Below are positions 52,456-60,000 of a DNA stretch of 60,000 nt, one piece after another; the stretch's first letter is position 1, and every line of letters begins with the position of its first letter. The notes beneath the pieces are model-generated. The model ran no database searches, was not told the origin of the DNA, and saw nothing but the letters and a program-made list of their open reading frames with translations. The translations under genes were made by a program, and so were the position numbers. Location: positions 15,809,387-15,869,386 of the forward strand of contig OU612069.1 in assembly GCA_914767715.1 (NCBI GenBank), read 5' to 3'. Origin of the DNA: Membranipora membranacea. Lineage: Eukaryota > Bryozoa > Gymnolaemata > Cheilostomatida > Membraniporidae.

Positions 52456-52897
52456 GTAATGAGACAAAGCTAACATCGTCTACGGCATTGGTTTCAATAA
52501 TTTATCATGATTGCATCACACTCTAGGAAAGTACTATATTACGCTGATAAATTCTTGTGGGATATCCCATTCACTTGGTATTATCGGCTGTGGAATCTTT
52601 TAATCTTCGAGGGTGGTTATAGCGGAGATTATAGCTCAAACACCAATTTCTAAAATGAGAGATTTTCAAAAAAAAAGCACAGCTGATACATATCTCCTCA
52701 GTAACAGGATAGAACTCGGAGTTGCAACCTCAGTCAATTCATATGTATTTGAGCGCTGCACACATAACATGACCACCGCATGCACAATAGAGCCAAACTT
52801 AAGTTCAATCTACAACAGTTTGCAGTATTAAGCAAGATCGTGTTGCAAACATATGCCAGCATCCCTCTCACTAAAATGTTACGCATTTTCTTTCCAG

Positions 52898-52960
52898 AGG
52901 ACCACGAAAAGGCCAAGGTGTATGAGTCGCAAGCAAGAAAGAAGGATGATATCACTACTG
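52898..52960 (+). CDS. Exon: EDHEKAKVYESQA segment
   Basis: The acceptor is TTTTCTTTCCAG and the donor GTTAGT. The exon is 63 bp, phase 1 in and out, encoding EDHEKAKVYESQARKKDD and a short tail. The D-x-E-K-A pattern directly after the WPP module is usual in this family, which supports the joined reading. Confidence 0.75.
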
Positions 52961-53595
52961 GTTAGTTAAACTTTACATAAAAATATAAATAAATATAACT
53001 GATGTCCCCAGCAATGTGGTTGCTGTTAGGTTGGAGGTAATGGTTCGGTTTTAAAGGCTGTCCTTTCCTATGTCTGATTTAATTACTATCACTAAACATC
53101 AATATTTACACTAAGGATTAAGGTAAAATCTCATCCAAAATTCTTCAACTGCTTCTTCTGTGTTGCTGAGACATCAAAATTTTCTATCCTCAACAACCAG
53201 GAGTCAGAATGGGGTAATTTTAAAAAAAATTGTCAATCATTCAAAGAAATATTCACATGGCCTGACATTCAAATCAAGTGTCTGCGCTTTCGACCATTGA
53301 AAACTCAGGGAACAGCACTGTATATGTATATATTTAGTCCTGTTTGATCTCGATGCTTCACAGGTCGCTGTACTGCTACATTAAAAATGGTGCTGCTTAA
53401 GATTTCCCTTGTAAAAAGAGTCAAGGATATTTATTCTAGGAATTCTTACAAGTATTTGGGTTGTTGGATGTTGTCAATATAAACAATTGGCGAGGCAATT
53501 TACTTCTGGTAAACAAGCGCAGACTGAACTAATGATTTCATACCACAAACAGGTTAACATTGATGTTTTGGTTTGAAAATACTGTGTTTATGTAG

Positions 53596-53667
53596 ATACA
53601 GAAGCTGGTGAACAAAGCTTGAGGAAACAAACTCTGTCATCTCCCCAGCGAATTCAGAAGGACCCTA
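53596..53667 (+). CDS. Linker exon (72 bp)
   Basis: The acceptor is GTTTATGTAG and the donor GTAAGT. It is phase 1 in and out and encodes TEAGEQSLRKQTLSSPQ then RIQKDP. It is a polar linker without a domain of its own; the matching phases mean it could be skipped without changing frame. Confidence 0.65.
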
Positions 53668-54100
53668 GTAAGTGTATGCAACATTCTTTTATTTTCACAT
53701 TTAATTTAAGGCATGCAGTTGCGGTTGGTTGGTTTATGTAGCGAAAAGGACCACTAAATCTTTGGTTGGGAACTGATAGCAGTAAGGAGTGGTCACTGTC
53801 ATGATGTGTATGCACGATTTGCAGTACCGGTATCGGTGTTTTGATATTTGGTGTGAGTTGATCATTACTATACACGTTATGGCTGGTCTAGGTCTGCTAG
53901 TCAGCGTTTCCTTTATACTGTGATATATATTAAAATGTATCCCATATTGAGCACCATTATCGATTTGTTGCACTCAAACCCCTTGCCGGCGATACGGCAA
54001 TACGTTAAATATGATCTGTGGTTTGTTATGGTCCATATAATAAACAATTTTGTGCCCGGTGCAATCATTTGACTGAGAATTCAGTTGTAATTTTTTAAAG

Positions 54101-54208
54101 ATGATGGTGATGGAGAAGAGAGGAATGGTGCAAATGATGACAATAGTACACATGATGGCAGTAGTATGGCTATACCACTACCGTCATTTGATCTAAAGAC
54201 CTCTCATG
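54101..54208 (+). CDS. Acidic linker exon (108 bp)
   Basis: The acceptor is TAATTTTTTAAAG and the donor GTGAGT. It is phase 1 in and out and is rich in D, G, N and S (DGDGEERNGANDDNS and so on), ending FDLKTSH. It is low-complexity and probably disordered. Confidence 0.65.
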
Positions 54209-54823
54209 GTGAGTTATAACTCAAGATTGATTCATGAGATAAAATGCATTACCAACTTAAAGACCGATTATTGAAGAATCATGATAGCGGGCCCCACCAG
54301 ATGCACTTGACTCAGAATTGATTTAATAACCCATAATGTTACTCGAGGCAGCCTCTTCCCAATTTATATGTTCAATGATTCGATATCTCTGATTTTTGCA
54401 ACACAATAAACTAGCCCAATCATCCGGCGTTGTTGTAGTCGCAGGAAGGGATCATTATTATCAGCCAAGTCCATTTTTGACATTGCCTTGGAGTTGCGAT
54501 GTCACGGGAAAGGGGTTGACAACTCCGACCATCTGTGAACAATAATTGAAATACACCAGAAGTGCTAAACATATATTTCTCTCTTGGTATCTTCAATATC
54601 AACTAACATCCGTTGACAGTTAACGTCCACCATGGGTTCAATATTTAGATGGTTTCTGCCAAAGATGAATATCATGGATCCATTTCGGTTCATTGATAAC
54701 CCATAGTTACATTAAAAGCAGCCACTTTGTTTTGTTGTTAAGTTTAGAGAGAGTGAAAATACGACTTCAGAATAAGTACCTAACAATTTATCGATTGCTA
54801 GCAAAAAAATACTTTGTTTTTAG

Positions 54824-54894
54824 ATGAAGATCTCATTTCAACTCCGAAAGAAAAAAGCCCAGAATTATGAGTCCAGAACCATCGGCTAGTACGC
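54824..54894 (+). CDS. Linker exon, one base short (frameshift)
   Basis: The acceptor is TTTGTTTTTAG and the donor GTAAGT. Neighbouring linker exons are phase 1 in and out with lengths that are multiples of three; this one is 71 bp. The incoming frame gives DEDLISTPKEKSPEL and then TGA at 54868-54870. The last part, MSPEPSAST, is open in the frame that would exit in phase 1. A run of six A at 54851-54856 is a likely site for a lost base or a sequencing error. Confidence 0.6.
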
Positions 54895-55675
54895 GTAAGT
54901 ATCCCTTTCTCCTTTTAGTCTCTGTACAAAAATCAGGCTCATTGCAACAAAGATACAGTATCCAGTTTTTTCTGAGACTTGAACAGTATTGCTCAAATGA
55001 GAGAATAATATTGGAACAGATAATAGCCAGACAACTTTGGACCGGAACTGAGATCTGCTTCCGCTTCTAACACTTAATTGGAATGCCTCAGAAACATGCA
55101 TAGGTGGTTCAATATATCAGTGCACTCTTTAAAACATGTTCATTGCAGTAAGATGAAGTTGGATTGAACCTATAGCAGGACAATTTCAAAAAGAATACAG
55201 ATAAGCTTAAGATTTTTGAAAACTTATCATCTGAAATCCTATTCACATAATTTGGTCAAATATTTGAATAAATTCCAACCAATAGATTGGCCGAGGTCAC
55301 TGCAGAGTAATCAAGTTTGTTGCTGATGATAAATGGGACCAACTTGATCCGAATCGATACGGTAATTTCCGGTGTACAATAGCTCAGTCAAGTTTGCTAG
55401 ACGGATATTTATCATCTGTTCCTATCAAAACTGTGGACCAACTCGCTACCTTTGTTATGTAACTAGATTTAAGCGCATTGGTCACTTTTTCAGCTCAACA
55501 ATGGTATACTATAACAACACAACCCTATTAGTAACGAAATACATAAATATCTTATGAGTTGTCCCCCTCTGTGAAAAATGGTGGACAACTCCTGATTGAA
55601 CTGTTGAACCTTGATAAGGAACTTTTATCATTGAATGGAATACTATGATATTTTAATTCCAAGTTTTTATTGTAG

Positions 55676-55732
55676 ATGGATATTCACAATCGTGTGTGGA
55701 GTTGGGGGAAACTTCAAATCAGAAAATTGAAA
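55676..55732 (+). CDS. Linker exon (57 bp)
   Basis: The acceptor is TTTTTATTGTAG and the donor GTGAGT. It is phase 1 in and out and encodes GYSQSCVELGETSNQKIE. No domain was recognised. Confidence 0.6.
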
Positions 55733-56015
55733 GTGAGTTATTTGAATGTTGATAAATAGATTAATACTCCCTGGATGGCAGCGACCATTTCGATCTAAAT
55801 CATACATTTTTTTATCTGTTTGTCAATTATTAGGCTGTCACTTACTGCCAACACCAACACAATCAGGGAAAGTAATTCATCCACAGTCTTCCCTCAAATA
55901 CAGGACAAAGTACCCCAATATATTCTTTGCGAAACAAAAGACTTTGCCTTTGGTTGTATCGCTGGAAATAACTTTGTGAATAATTGGTTGAATGGATTCT
56001 ATATTTCTTCTATAG

Positions 56016-56203
56016 GGTTGCTGACAAACCTTGATATGAAGGTCAGCAAGATAATCAGACCCCTTGAGAGAGGAGAGAGTGGCAGTTGCTCTGCAGTCGA
56101 GAAAAACATACTCGACATGTTTGAGAGCCCTCTGGAATCTCCAGAGGAGCTCATGCTTTTCAACGAGCAACTCAAAGAGGATGATACCAAGTATCAGCAG
56201 TTT
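56016..56203 (+). CDS. Exon: start of the DUF4806-like domain
   Basis: The acceptor is ATATTTCTTCTATAG and the donor GTAAGT at 56204. It is 188 bp, phase 1 in and phase 0 out. It encodes LLTNLDMKVSKIIRPLE, an SAVEKNILDMFESPLESP segment and EELMLFNEQLKEDDTKYQQF. The helix pattern with E-E-L..L..L followed by D-x-x-Y is the usual N-terminal part of DUF4806. This is the longest exon and the reason for the 55820-56281 open frame, which reads through both flanking introns. Confidence 0.75.
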
Positions 56204-56581
56204 GTAAGTAGACCAGTGGTTAATCAGTATTTTAATTTGCAATATCAAAAATTTTGGGTAGCAAACATGCTGCAAAAATAGGTGGATATGTAAAAGGGTG
56301 GCTAGATTTGGCCTGGAGTTTAGGGGTCAAGGGAAGAATCATTTCTGCAGCACATGATCTACATCTGATATGAATCATGACTGTGCTCGAATTAGTTTGC
56401 TCTTATTAACCATAACGGCAAAGAGAAGGCGAATTACAGAATGTCAACCATATCGGCAGATCGGCTACATGGGGGCCTGGACGGAAAAAAACAGACTTTT
56501 TAACTTTCATGACACATATACAGATATGCCATTATAAAAATGTTGTGTTTTTTTCAGTTTTCATAAAAATTATTCTTGCAG

Positions 56582-56741
56582 CAAAAATTCTGTGAGACTA
56601 TCTGAGGAAGGAGCCTCACCGAGGCTGGTTTCACCACAATGAGGAGAGTGGCTTCAAACCATGTTTGGCAGCATTTCACGCTGCAGGGCACAAAGACAAA
56701 ACAGTGCCTTGCAGGCACAAGAGTCTTCAAGACGATAGGAA
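56582..56741 (+). CDS. Exon: DUF4806-like core, with in-frame TGA
   Basis: The acceptor is ATTATTCTTGCAG and the donor GTAAGT at 56742. It is 160 bp, phase 0 in and phase 1 out. The frame is QKFCETI, TGA at 56603-56605, then GRSLTEAGFTTMRRVASNHV, WQHFTLQGTKTKQ and CLAGTRVFKTI. The R-R-V..., W/F and G-T-K-x-K features match the family core. The stop sits where an Arg codon CGA mutated by C-to-T would fit, but that is inference. Confidence 0.7.
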
Positions 56742-57177
56742 GTAAGTAAAGGCTTTGATGACAAAAATGCTGCCTTAAGCGTAATTTACACACCTTTGTT
56801 GATTCAATGAGTGCTTTCAGAATTATTAGCGGAAGTTATCTGCCCATGAGGTTTTGGAAGACATCTACTTGTGTAAGGCATTTAGTATGAACCCTCATGT
56901 GATGGGCAACATAGACAATTGTTATTCATTATTTACTCTGTGAGTTTTTAAGGGTAGAAGCACATGATATCTATGAGCAGGCAGGGGTAGTGGTTCTCAC
57001 TATACTTCAAAAATTTTATGATAAATCTAGACAGGACATTAAATGGAGTATTAGCATTTAGTGATGCATTTATTCTAGGGTGCCATTACACCATTGGGAT
57101 GTGTAGTGGCAACGGTGTTATCATCAATCATGCTTTGAGTTTGAGCTTTTCGAGATCAACTGATATTAATTTTAATC
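56742..57177. other. Intron sequence, nothing recognised
   Basis: This is the first part of the 1051 bp intron between the exons ending at 56741 and starting at 57793. I see no exon, RNA or repeat before the nested MITE. Confidence 0.6.
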
Positions 57178-57495
57178 TACTCTATAGGAGTTTAGTTTTC
57201 GCGGCATTTAGGATTCGCATTTCGGTTGATTCCTAGGTTGCGAAATTTAGTGTATCTTAAATTAAACTCACTCACCATAGTTGCATAAACAATGTACAAT
57301 TATACAGGAATACACCTTCCCTAGCATGCAAGCTAGCGTGGTGTAGTGGTCTAAATGTCTGCCTTGCAATCAGATGGAGAATTATGCCCTGGGTTTGAAT
57401 CCCAGCTAGGACATTTTTAAAAAATTTTCACTAGTAAGCCTACTACCGAAATTTAGTTCCAGGTCCAGATAGCGAAATTAAACTCCTATAGGGTA
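57178..57495. mobile_element. Second TA-flanked MITE carrying a tRNA-like core (intronic)
   Basis: The inverted ends are CTATAGGAGTTTAGTTTTCG (57182 on) and CGAAATTAAACTCCTATAG (ending 57491), differing by one substitution and one indel. The pairing extends outward to TAC(T/C) on each side, giving TA at 57178-57179 and 57494-57495. TTCGCGGCATTTAGGATTCG-like words follow the left end. The centre holds a tRNA-like sequence at about 57331-57412. Its ends are unrelated to those of the MITE at 49613-49990. It is inserted in the intron before the exon at 57793. Confidence 0.8.
57331..57412 (+). ncRNA. tRNA-like sequence (anticodon TGC by position), SINE or pseudo-tRNA
   Basis: TGGTGTAGTGGTC matches box A, and GGTTTGAATCC matches box B inside a perfect T-arm (CTGGG / CCCAG). 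The anticodon arm reads TCTGC-CTTGCAA-TCAGA, with anticodon TGC (alanine by position) and one unpaired position. The variable region is long (about 14 nt) and the 5' and 3' ends do not form an acceptor stem, so it is not a normal tRNA gene. An ATTTTTAAAAAATTTT tail follows. Confidence 0.7.
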
Positions 57496-57792
57496 AATGA
57501 TTTCTTTAACAAATAACAACTCGAACGTGATTGTGAAACGCTGCTCAATCTCATGCAATTTTCAAACTCAAAACCCAATTAAAGTTGATCAAGTAGTAAA
57601 TAAAACCTGGACTGCAGACCAAACGAGAACAACATTGCCAATAAACATTTCAATGGTCAAACCTCAAGTGCCTTATCTGTATATTGGGCTTTGTTTAAGT
57701 TTCTTATGTTCACTGTGTTTTACCCCAGTTTTGTTTGACTGCCTGCACTGCCTGCGCTGCCTTCTAGTAATTGATATGTTTATCTTTCAAAG

Positions 57793-57907
57793 GAGCTGTG
57801 AGGGCACTGGGATACAATGACACTGCGGTGATAGAGAAGATGGGGGATCTCTGTAGAGCCGCACCTAATCAGAAGGACGGCATCAACTTTAGTGTTGGAA
57901 AAAAAAT
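57793..57907 (+). CDS. Exon: C-terminal part of the DUF4806-like domain
   Basis: The acceptor is TATCTTTCAAAG and the donor GTAAGT at 57908. It is 115 bp, phase 1 in and phase 2 out. It encodes AVRALGYNDTAVIEKMGDL then CRAAPNQKDGINFSVGKK. The A-V-R start, a helix with paired hydrophobics and a final APxxxDG are as expected at the end of the domain. If the donor is not used, ATG TAA at 57906-57911 would end the protein here. Confidence 0.7.
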
Positions 57908-58233
57908 GTAAGTTGAGTGGCAAATGGCCTGTCATGACAACCTTTGTTGGGTGGGGAGGGGGCGCCGACAAAGCTTGTCAAGACATACTATCTGGCTCAG
58001 TACAATGAATTGCCCACAGACTGGCACTTTTAGGTTAATTGCAGTTCAAGCTCCAGGTAGTCAAGTTTAATCGAAAGAATTAAGATTGTGTAAGGTCTTT
58101 CAAGTAAGTCTTAGCCTAGTTTCTCTAAACAAGTTACAAATATGTATGCAGCTTGTTAGAACTAAAAGTAGCGAGCAAATAACAAAGGTCATTGCTAAGC
58201 CGATGCTCAATGAATGATAAATTTTTATTTTAG

Positions 58234-58309
58234 GAGCCCTACTTTGAGTTTACTATCTGACTCTGTTACCATTCAATCCAACGAATCACATAACTATTTT
58301 GAGCTTTGA
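58234..58309 (+). CDS. Probable last coding exon
   Basis: The acceptor is AATTTTTATTTTAG. Joined in phase 2 it reads MSPTLSLLSDSVTIQSNES then HNYFEL and TGA at 58307-58309. It has no recognised motif. A competing last exon starts at 58450 after TTCTCTTCTTTTAG; it is open in phase 0 (ITELTLNGDSDDCSIDRK, TAA at 58507), but its phase does not fit the exon ending at 57907. Confidence 0.5.
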
Positions 58310-58504
58310 GCTCAGACCTCTGTACAAGAGCGGACAACTCCTTAAAATACAAAAGAGTCTTGAAAGAAGCATTGTATCGGTGGAGTTGAACCAAATGCAT
58401 TGTAGGAAAACAACTGTAATAAGAATGTGTTGTTATTCTCTTCTTTTAGAAAATCACAGAGCTTACTCTGAATGGGGACAGCGATGACTGCAGCATAGAT
58501 AGAA

Positions 58505-58510
58505 AATAAA
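58505..58510 (+). promoter_or_regulatory. Candidate polyadenylation signal AATAAA
   Basis: AATAAA lies about 195 bp after the predicted stop and overlaps the stop of the alternative last exon. A second AATAAA occurs near 58632. AT-rich sequence makes chance matches common. Confidence 0.4.
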
Positions 58511-58813
58511 GTAAAAAAATAGATATCTAACCAATTTTATTTTTCTCCACCATTAATGTTCATTTTTTACTTTTGATAAACAAAATTGTTGATTACACGT
58601 ATATAATCATCATTGAACATTATTTTGCAATGAATAAAACAACTTGGAACATCACTACACTCTTTGCTAATCAAATGACGAATATTAGGATTTGATAGAC
58701 TTGTGAGGTAAACAGAGCTTTGAAAGTTGTAGTGCTGAAGCAATGGCTGTTGTCTTACTGTCATTGCTGTGCCGTGCAAATCGTCAAGTCATTTAAATTT
58801 GGAAATTTTAATG
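58511..58813. other. Downstream flank of the gene, nothing recognised
   Basis: AT-rich sequence between the candidate polyadenylation signal and the right subterminal repeats. The open frame at 58567-58779 on the minus strand has no motif. Confidence 0.55.
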
Positions 58814-58970
58814 GAGTTCAGCATTGACGAATTGGATTGTCATGATGACGTTATATAAATGGTTTCTCCAAATATCGGGCAAAAACGTGCTTTTTGTAGA
58901 GTTCGACGATGTCGGATTGGATTGTTATAAAGACATTATGTAGATGGTTTCTTCAAATATCGGGCAAAAT
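58814..58970 (+). repeat. Right subterminal direct repeat, 85 bp x 2
   Basis: Two copies 85 bp apart share ATTGGATTGT (58831 and 58916), a following GAC.TTAT block, ATGGTTTCT, and AATATCGGGCAAAA (58871 and 58956). The sequence differs from the 121 bp repeat at the left end, so the two ends are asymmetric inside their shared TIR. Confidence 0.8.
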
Positions 58971-59118
58971 GCGCTCAGGGAATCACCACGATACTGGGTT
59001 TCAATGATAAAAAATTTTATCGTGAAACTGTTATGAAAACATTTTGTAAAACATCGTTCGAAACTATTATCACGGCAATAAAATTGTGTCTACACATTTT
59101 GCTATTTTGATGTCGTGG

Positions 59119-59195
59119 CACGACGTTATCACGAGGACCACTACTGTTATGATAATGTTATCAGAAGATTTTCATAACATTTTGTGTTTGCTGGG
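59119..59195 (-). repeat. Right terminal inverted repeat of the large element
   Basis: The end reads AACATTTTGTGTTTGCTGGG at 59176-59195, the inverse of the left terminus with one difference. The inner block CACGACGTTATCACGAGG at 59119-59136 is the inverse of 44821-44838 with two transitions. Confidence 0.88.
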
Positions 59196-60000
59196 AATTT
59201 CCCCAGGACCGTACCTATCGATTTTTGTCATTTTTTGCAAAACACGATGATAGAATACTCATCGTCAACAGGAGCTAATATTTTATATGAGATATAGGGA
59301 CGTCATCGCGAACGTCAAAACAGAGTTTCATGCGTTTCTAAGCAAGTAAGGAAAACTGGCCAATTATTGGCCAATTTCCCCAGGACCGTACTTATCGATT
59401 TTTGTCAATTTCTTGCAAAACACCTCGATAGAATACGCATCGTCACAGGGAGCTAATATTTTATATGAGATATAGGGACGTCATCGCGAACGTCAAAACA
59501 GAGTTTCATGCGTTTCTAAGCGAGCAAGCAATTCATCCCAATTATTGGCCAATCTCCCCAGGACCGTACCTATCGATTTTCGTCAATTTCTGGGAAAACA
59601 CCTCGATAGAATGCGCATAGTCACAGGGAGCTAATATTTTATATGATATATAGGGACGTCATTGCGAACGTCAAAACAGAGTTTCAAGCGTTTCTAAGCG
59701 AGTAAGGAATTCTGCCCAATTATTGGCCAATTTCCCCAGGACCGTACCTATCGATTTTTGTCAATTTCTTGCAAAACACCTCGATAGAATACGCATCGTC
59801 ACAGGGAGCTAATACTTTATATGAGATATAGGGACGTCATCGCGAACGTCAAAACAGAGTTTCAAACGTTTCTAAGCGAGTAAGGAATTCTGCCCAATTA
59901 TTGGCCAATTTCCCCAGGACCGTACCTATCGATTTTCGTCAATTTCTGGCAAAACACCTCGATAGAATGCGCATAGTCACAGGGAGCTAATATTTTATAT
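59196..60000 (+). repeat. Satellite DNA array resumes (same family)
   Basis: The same ~178 bp monomer resumes in the same orientation exactly where it broke off at 44783, starting with the AATT target duplication followed by TCCCCAGGACC. About 4.5 monomers are visible and the array continues past the window. The order of monomer types is: 177 bp ATGATAG type with TAAGCAAG and GGAAAACTGG, then the CAAGCAATTCATCCC type, then the GATATATAG type, then the AATACTTT type. The same order occurs at about 39100-39720 and begins in the same way at about 42840-43270. Small private changes include CACGATGATAG near 59245 and TGGGAAAACACC near 59592. Confidence 0.96.

Larger units (their letters stand above)
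51902..58309 (+). pseudogene. DUF4806-like (KCYWPP family) multi-exon gene copy, probably inactivated
   Basis: At least eleven exons with GT/AG borders join into one protein of roughly 380 residues. The N-terminal part has the family pattern: I-V-x2 near the start, then V-S-I-V-S-S-N-W-I, the K-C-Y-W-P-P motif, a short P-D-I-G-N-W segment and an E-D-H-E-K-A segment. A low-complexity acidic/Ser-rich linker follows. The C-terminal part contains EELMLFNEQL, RRVASNHVWQHF and GTKTK, as expected for DUF4806. Exons are 51902-52029, 52344-52455, 52898-52960, 53596-53667, 54101-54208, 54824-54894, 55676-55732, 56016-56203, 56582-56741, 57793-57907 and 58234-58309. Two lesions are seen: exon 54824-54894 is 71 instead of 72 bp, and TGA lies at 56603-56605. 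The function of the family is unknown to me. The family call is from memory of the pattern, not from a search; the first ATG was not found. Confidence 0.75.
44784..59195. mobile_element. ~14.4 kb TIR-flanked DNA transposon inserted in the satellite
   Basis: The block interrupts the satellite cleanly. The left junction reads GGCCAATT then ACCCAGCAAACGCAAAATG; the right junction reads CATTTTGTGTTTGCTGGG then AATTTCCCCAGG. Uninterrupted monomers read GGCCAATTTCCCC, so AATT (44780-44783 and 59196-59199) is a 4 bp target duplication. The ends are imperfect inverted repeats: CCCAGCAAAC(G/A)CAAAATGTT at the outside and a second block, CCTCGTGATAA(T/C)GT(T/C)GTG, further in. No transposase with recognisable motifs was found, so I leave the superfamily open. 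The element carries a broken DUF4806-like gene and three smaller nested elements. TIR divergence and the nested insertions indicate that the element sequence is old. Confidence 0.88.

Noticed and set aside
55833-55874. Possible extra exon after TCAATTATTAG (encoding CHLLPTPTQSGK)
   Set aside because: It would end in phase 0, but the next exon (56016) is open only when entered in phase 1. Direct joining of 55732 to 56016 keeps the frame.
49744-57412. Functional tRNA genes
   Set aside because: Neither tRNA-like sequence forms a paired acceptor stem, and both lie inside TIR elements.

Overview
This is eukaryotic DNA, almost certainly from an animal. About 45.6 kb of the 60 kb is one satellite DNA family with a ~178 bp monomer. 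The remaining ~14.4 kb is a single block inserted into that satellite. Inside the block is a gene split into short exons by introns with GT/AG ends, three small nested DNA transposons, tRNA-derived sequence and microsatellites. The inserted DNA is AT-rich. Its gene resembles the DUF4806 ('KCYWPP') proteins known from cnidarians, arthropods and other invertebrates. Together with the TIR element types this suggests a marine invertebrate; I cannot name the species.

Layout. 1-44783: about 250 head-to-tail satellite monomers, all in one orientation and without other DNA. Monomers fall into recognisable sequence types, and blocks of 3 to 22 monomers have been re-duplicated (shared rare variants at offsets of 533, 537, 1245, 1415, 2316, 3022 and 3910 bp, plus one cassette at 11203 bp). 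This is a complex, locally homogenised array rather than one fixed higher-order repeat. 44784-59195: an insertion bounded by inverted CCCAGCAAAC termini and a 4 bp AATT target duplication; the satellite resumes in register at 59196 and runs to the window end. A paralogous empty site survives near 39092.

Within the insertion, the left third (44785 to about 51900) holds subterminal 121 bp repeats, unrecognised AT-rich DNA, a 590 bp hAT-type element with a perfect 8 bp target duplication, an (AT)n hairpin, and a TA-flanked MITE with a tRNA-like core. The right half (51902-58309) holds at least eleven exons of the DUF4806-like gene on the + strand. A second TA-flanked MITE with a different tRNA-like core sits in one of its introns. 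The right end has an 85 bp subterminal repeat and the matching inverted terminus.

The gene shows two lesions in the predicted frame: one exon is a single base short of its expected phase, and another carries an in-frame TGA. As read it is a decaying copy, although one lesion lies near a homopolymer and could be a sequencing error. No transposase was recognised, so the large element is probably non-autonomous and moved by a transposase encoded elsewhere. The parts do not form a working pathway. The window is a satellite domain, possibly centromeric or pericentromeric, that received a large gene-bearing DNA transposon.
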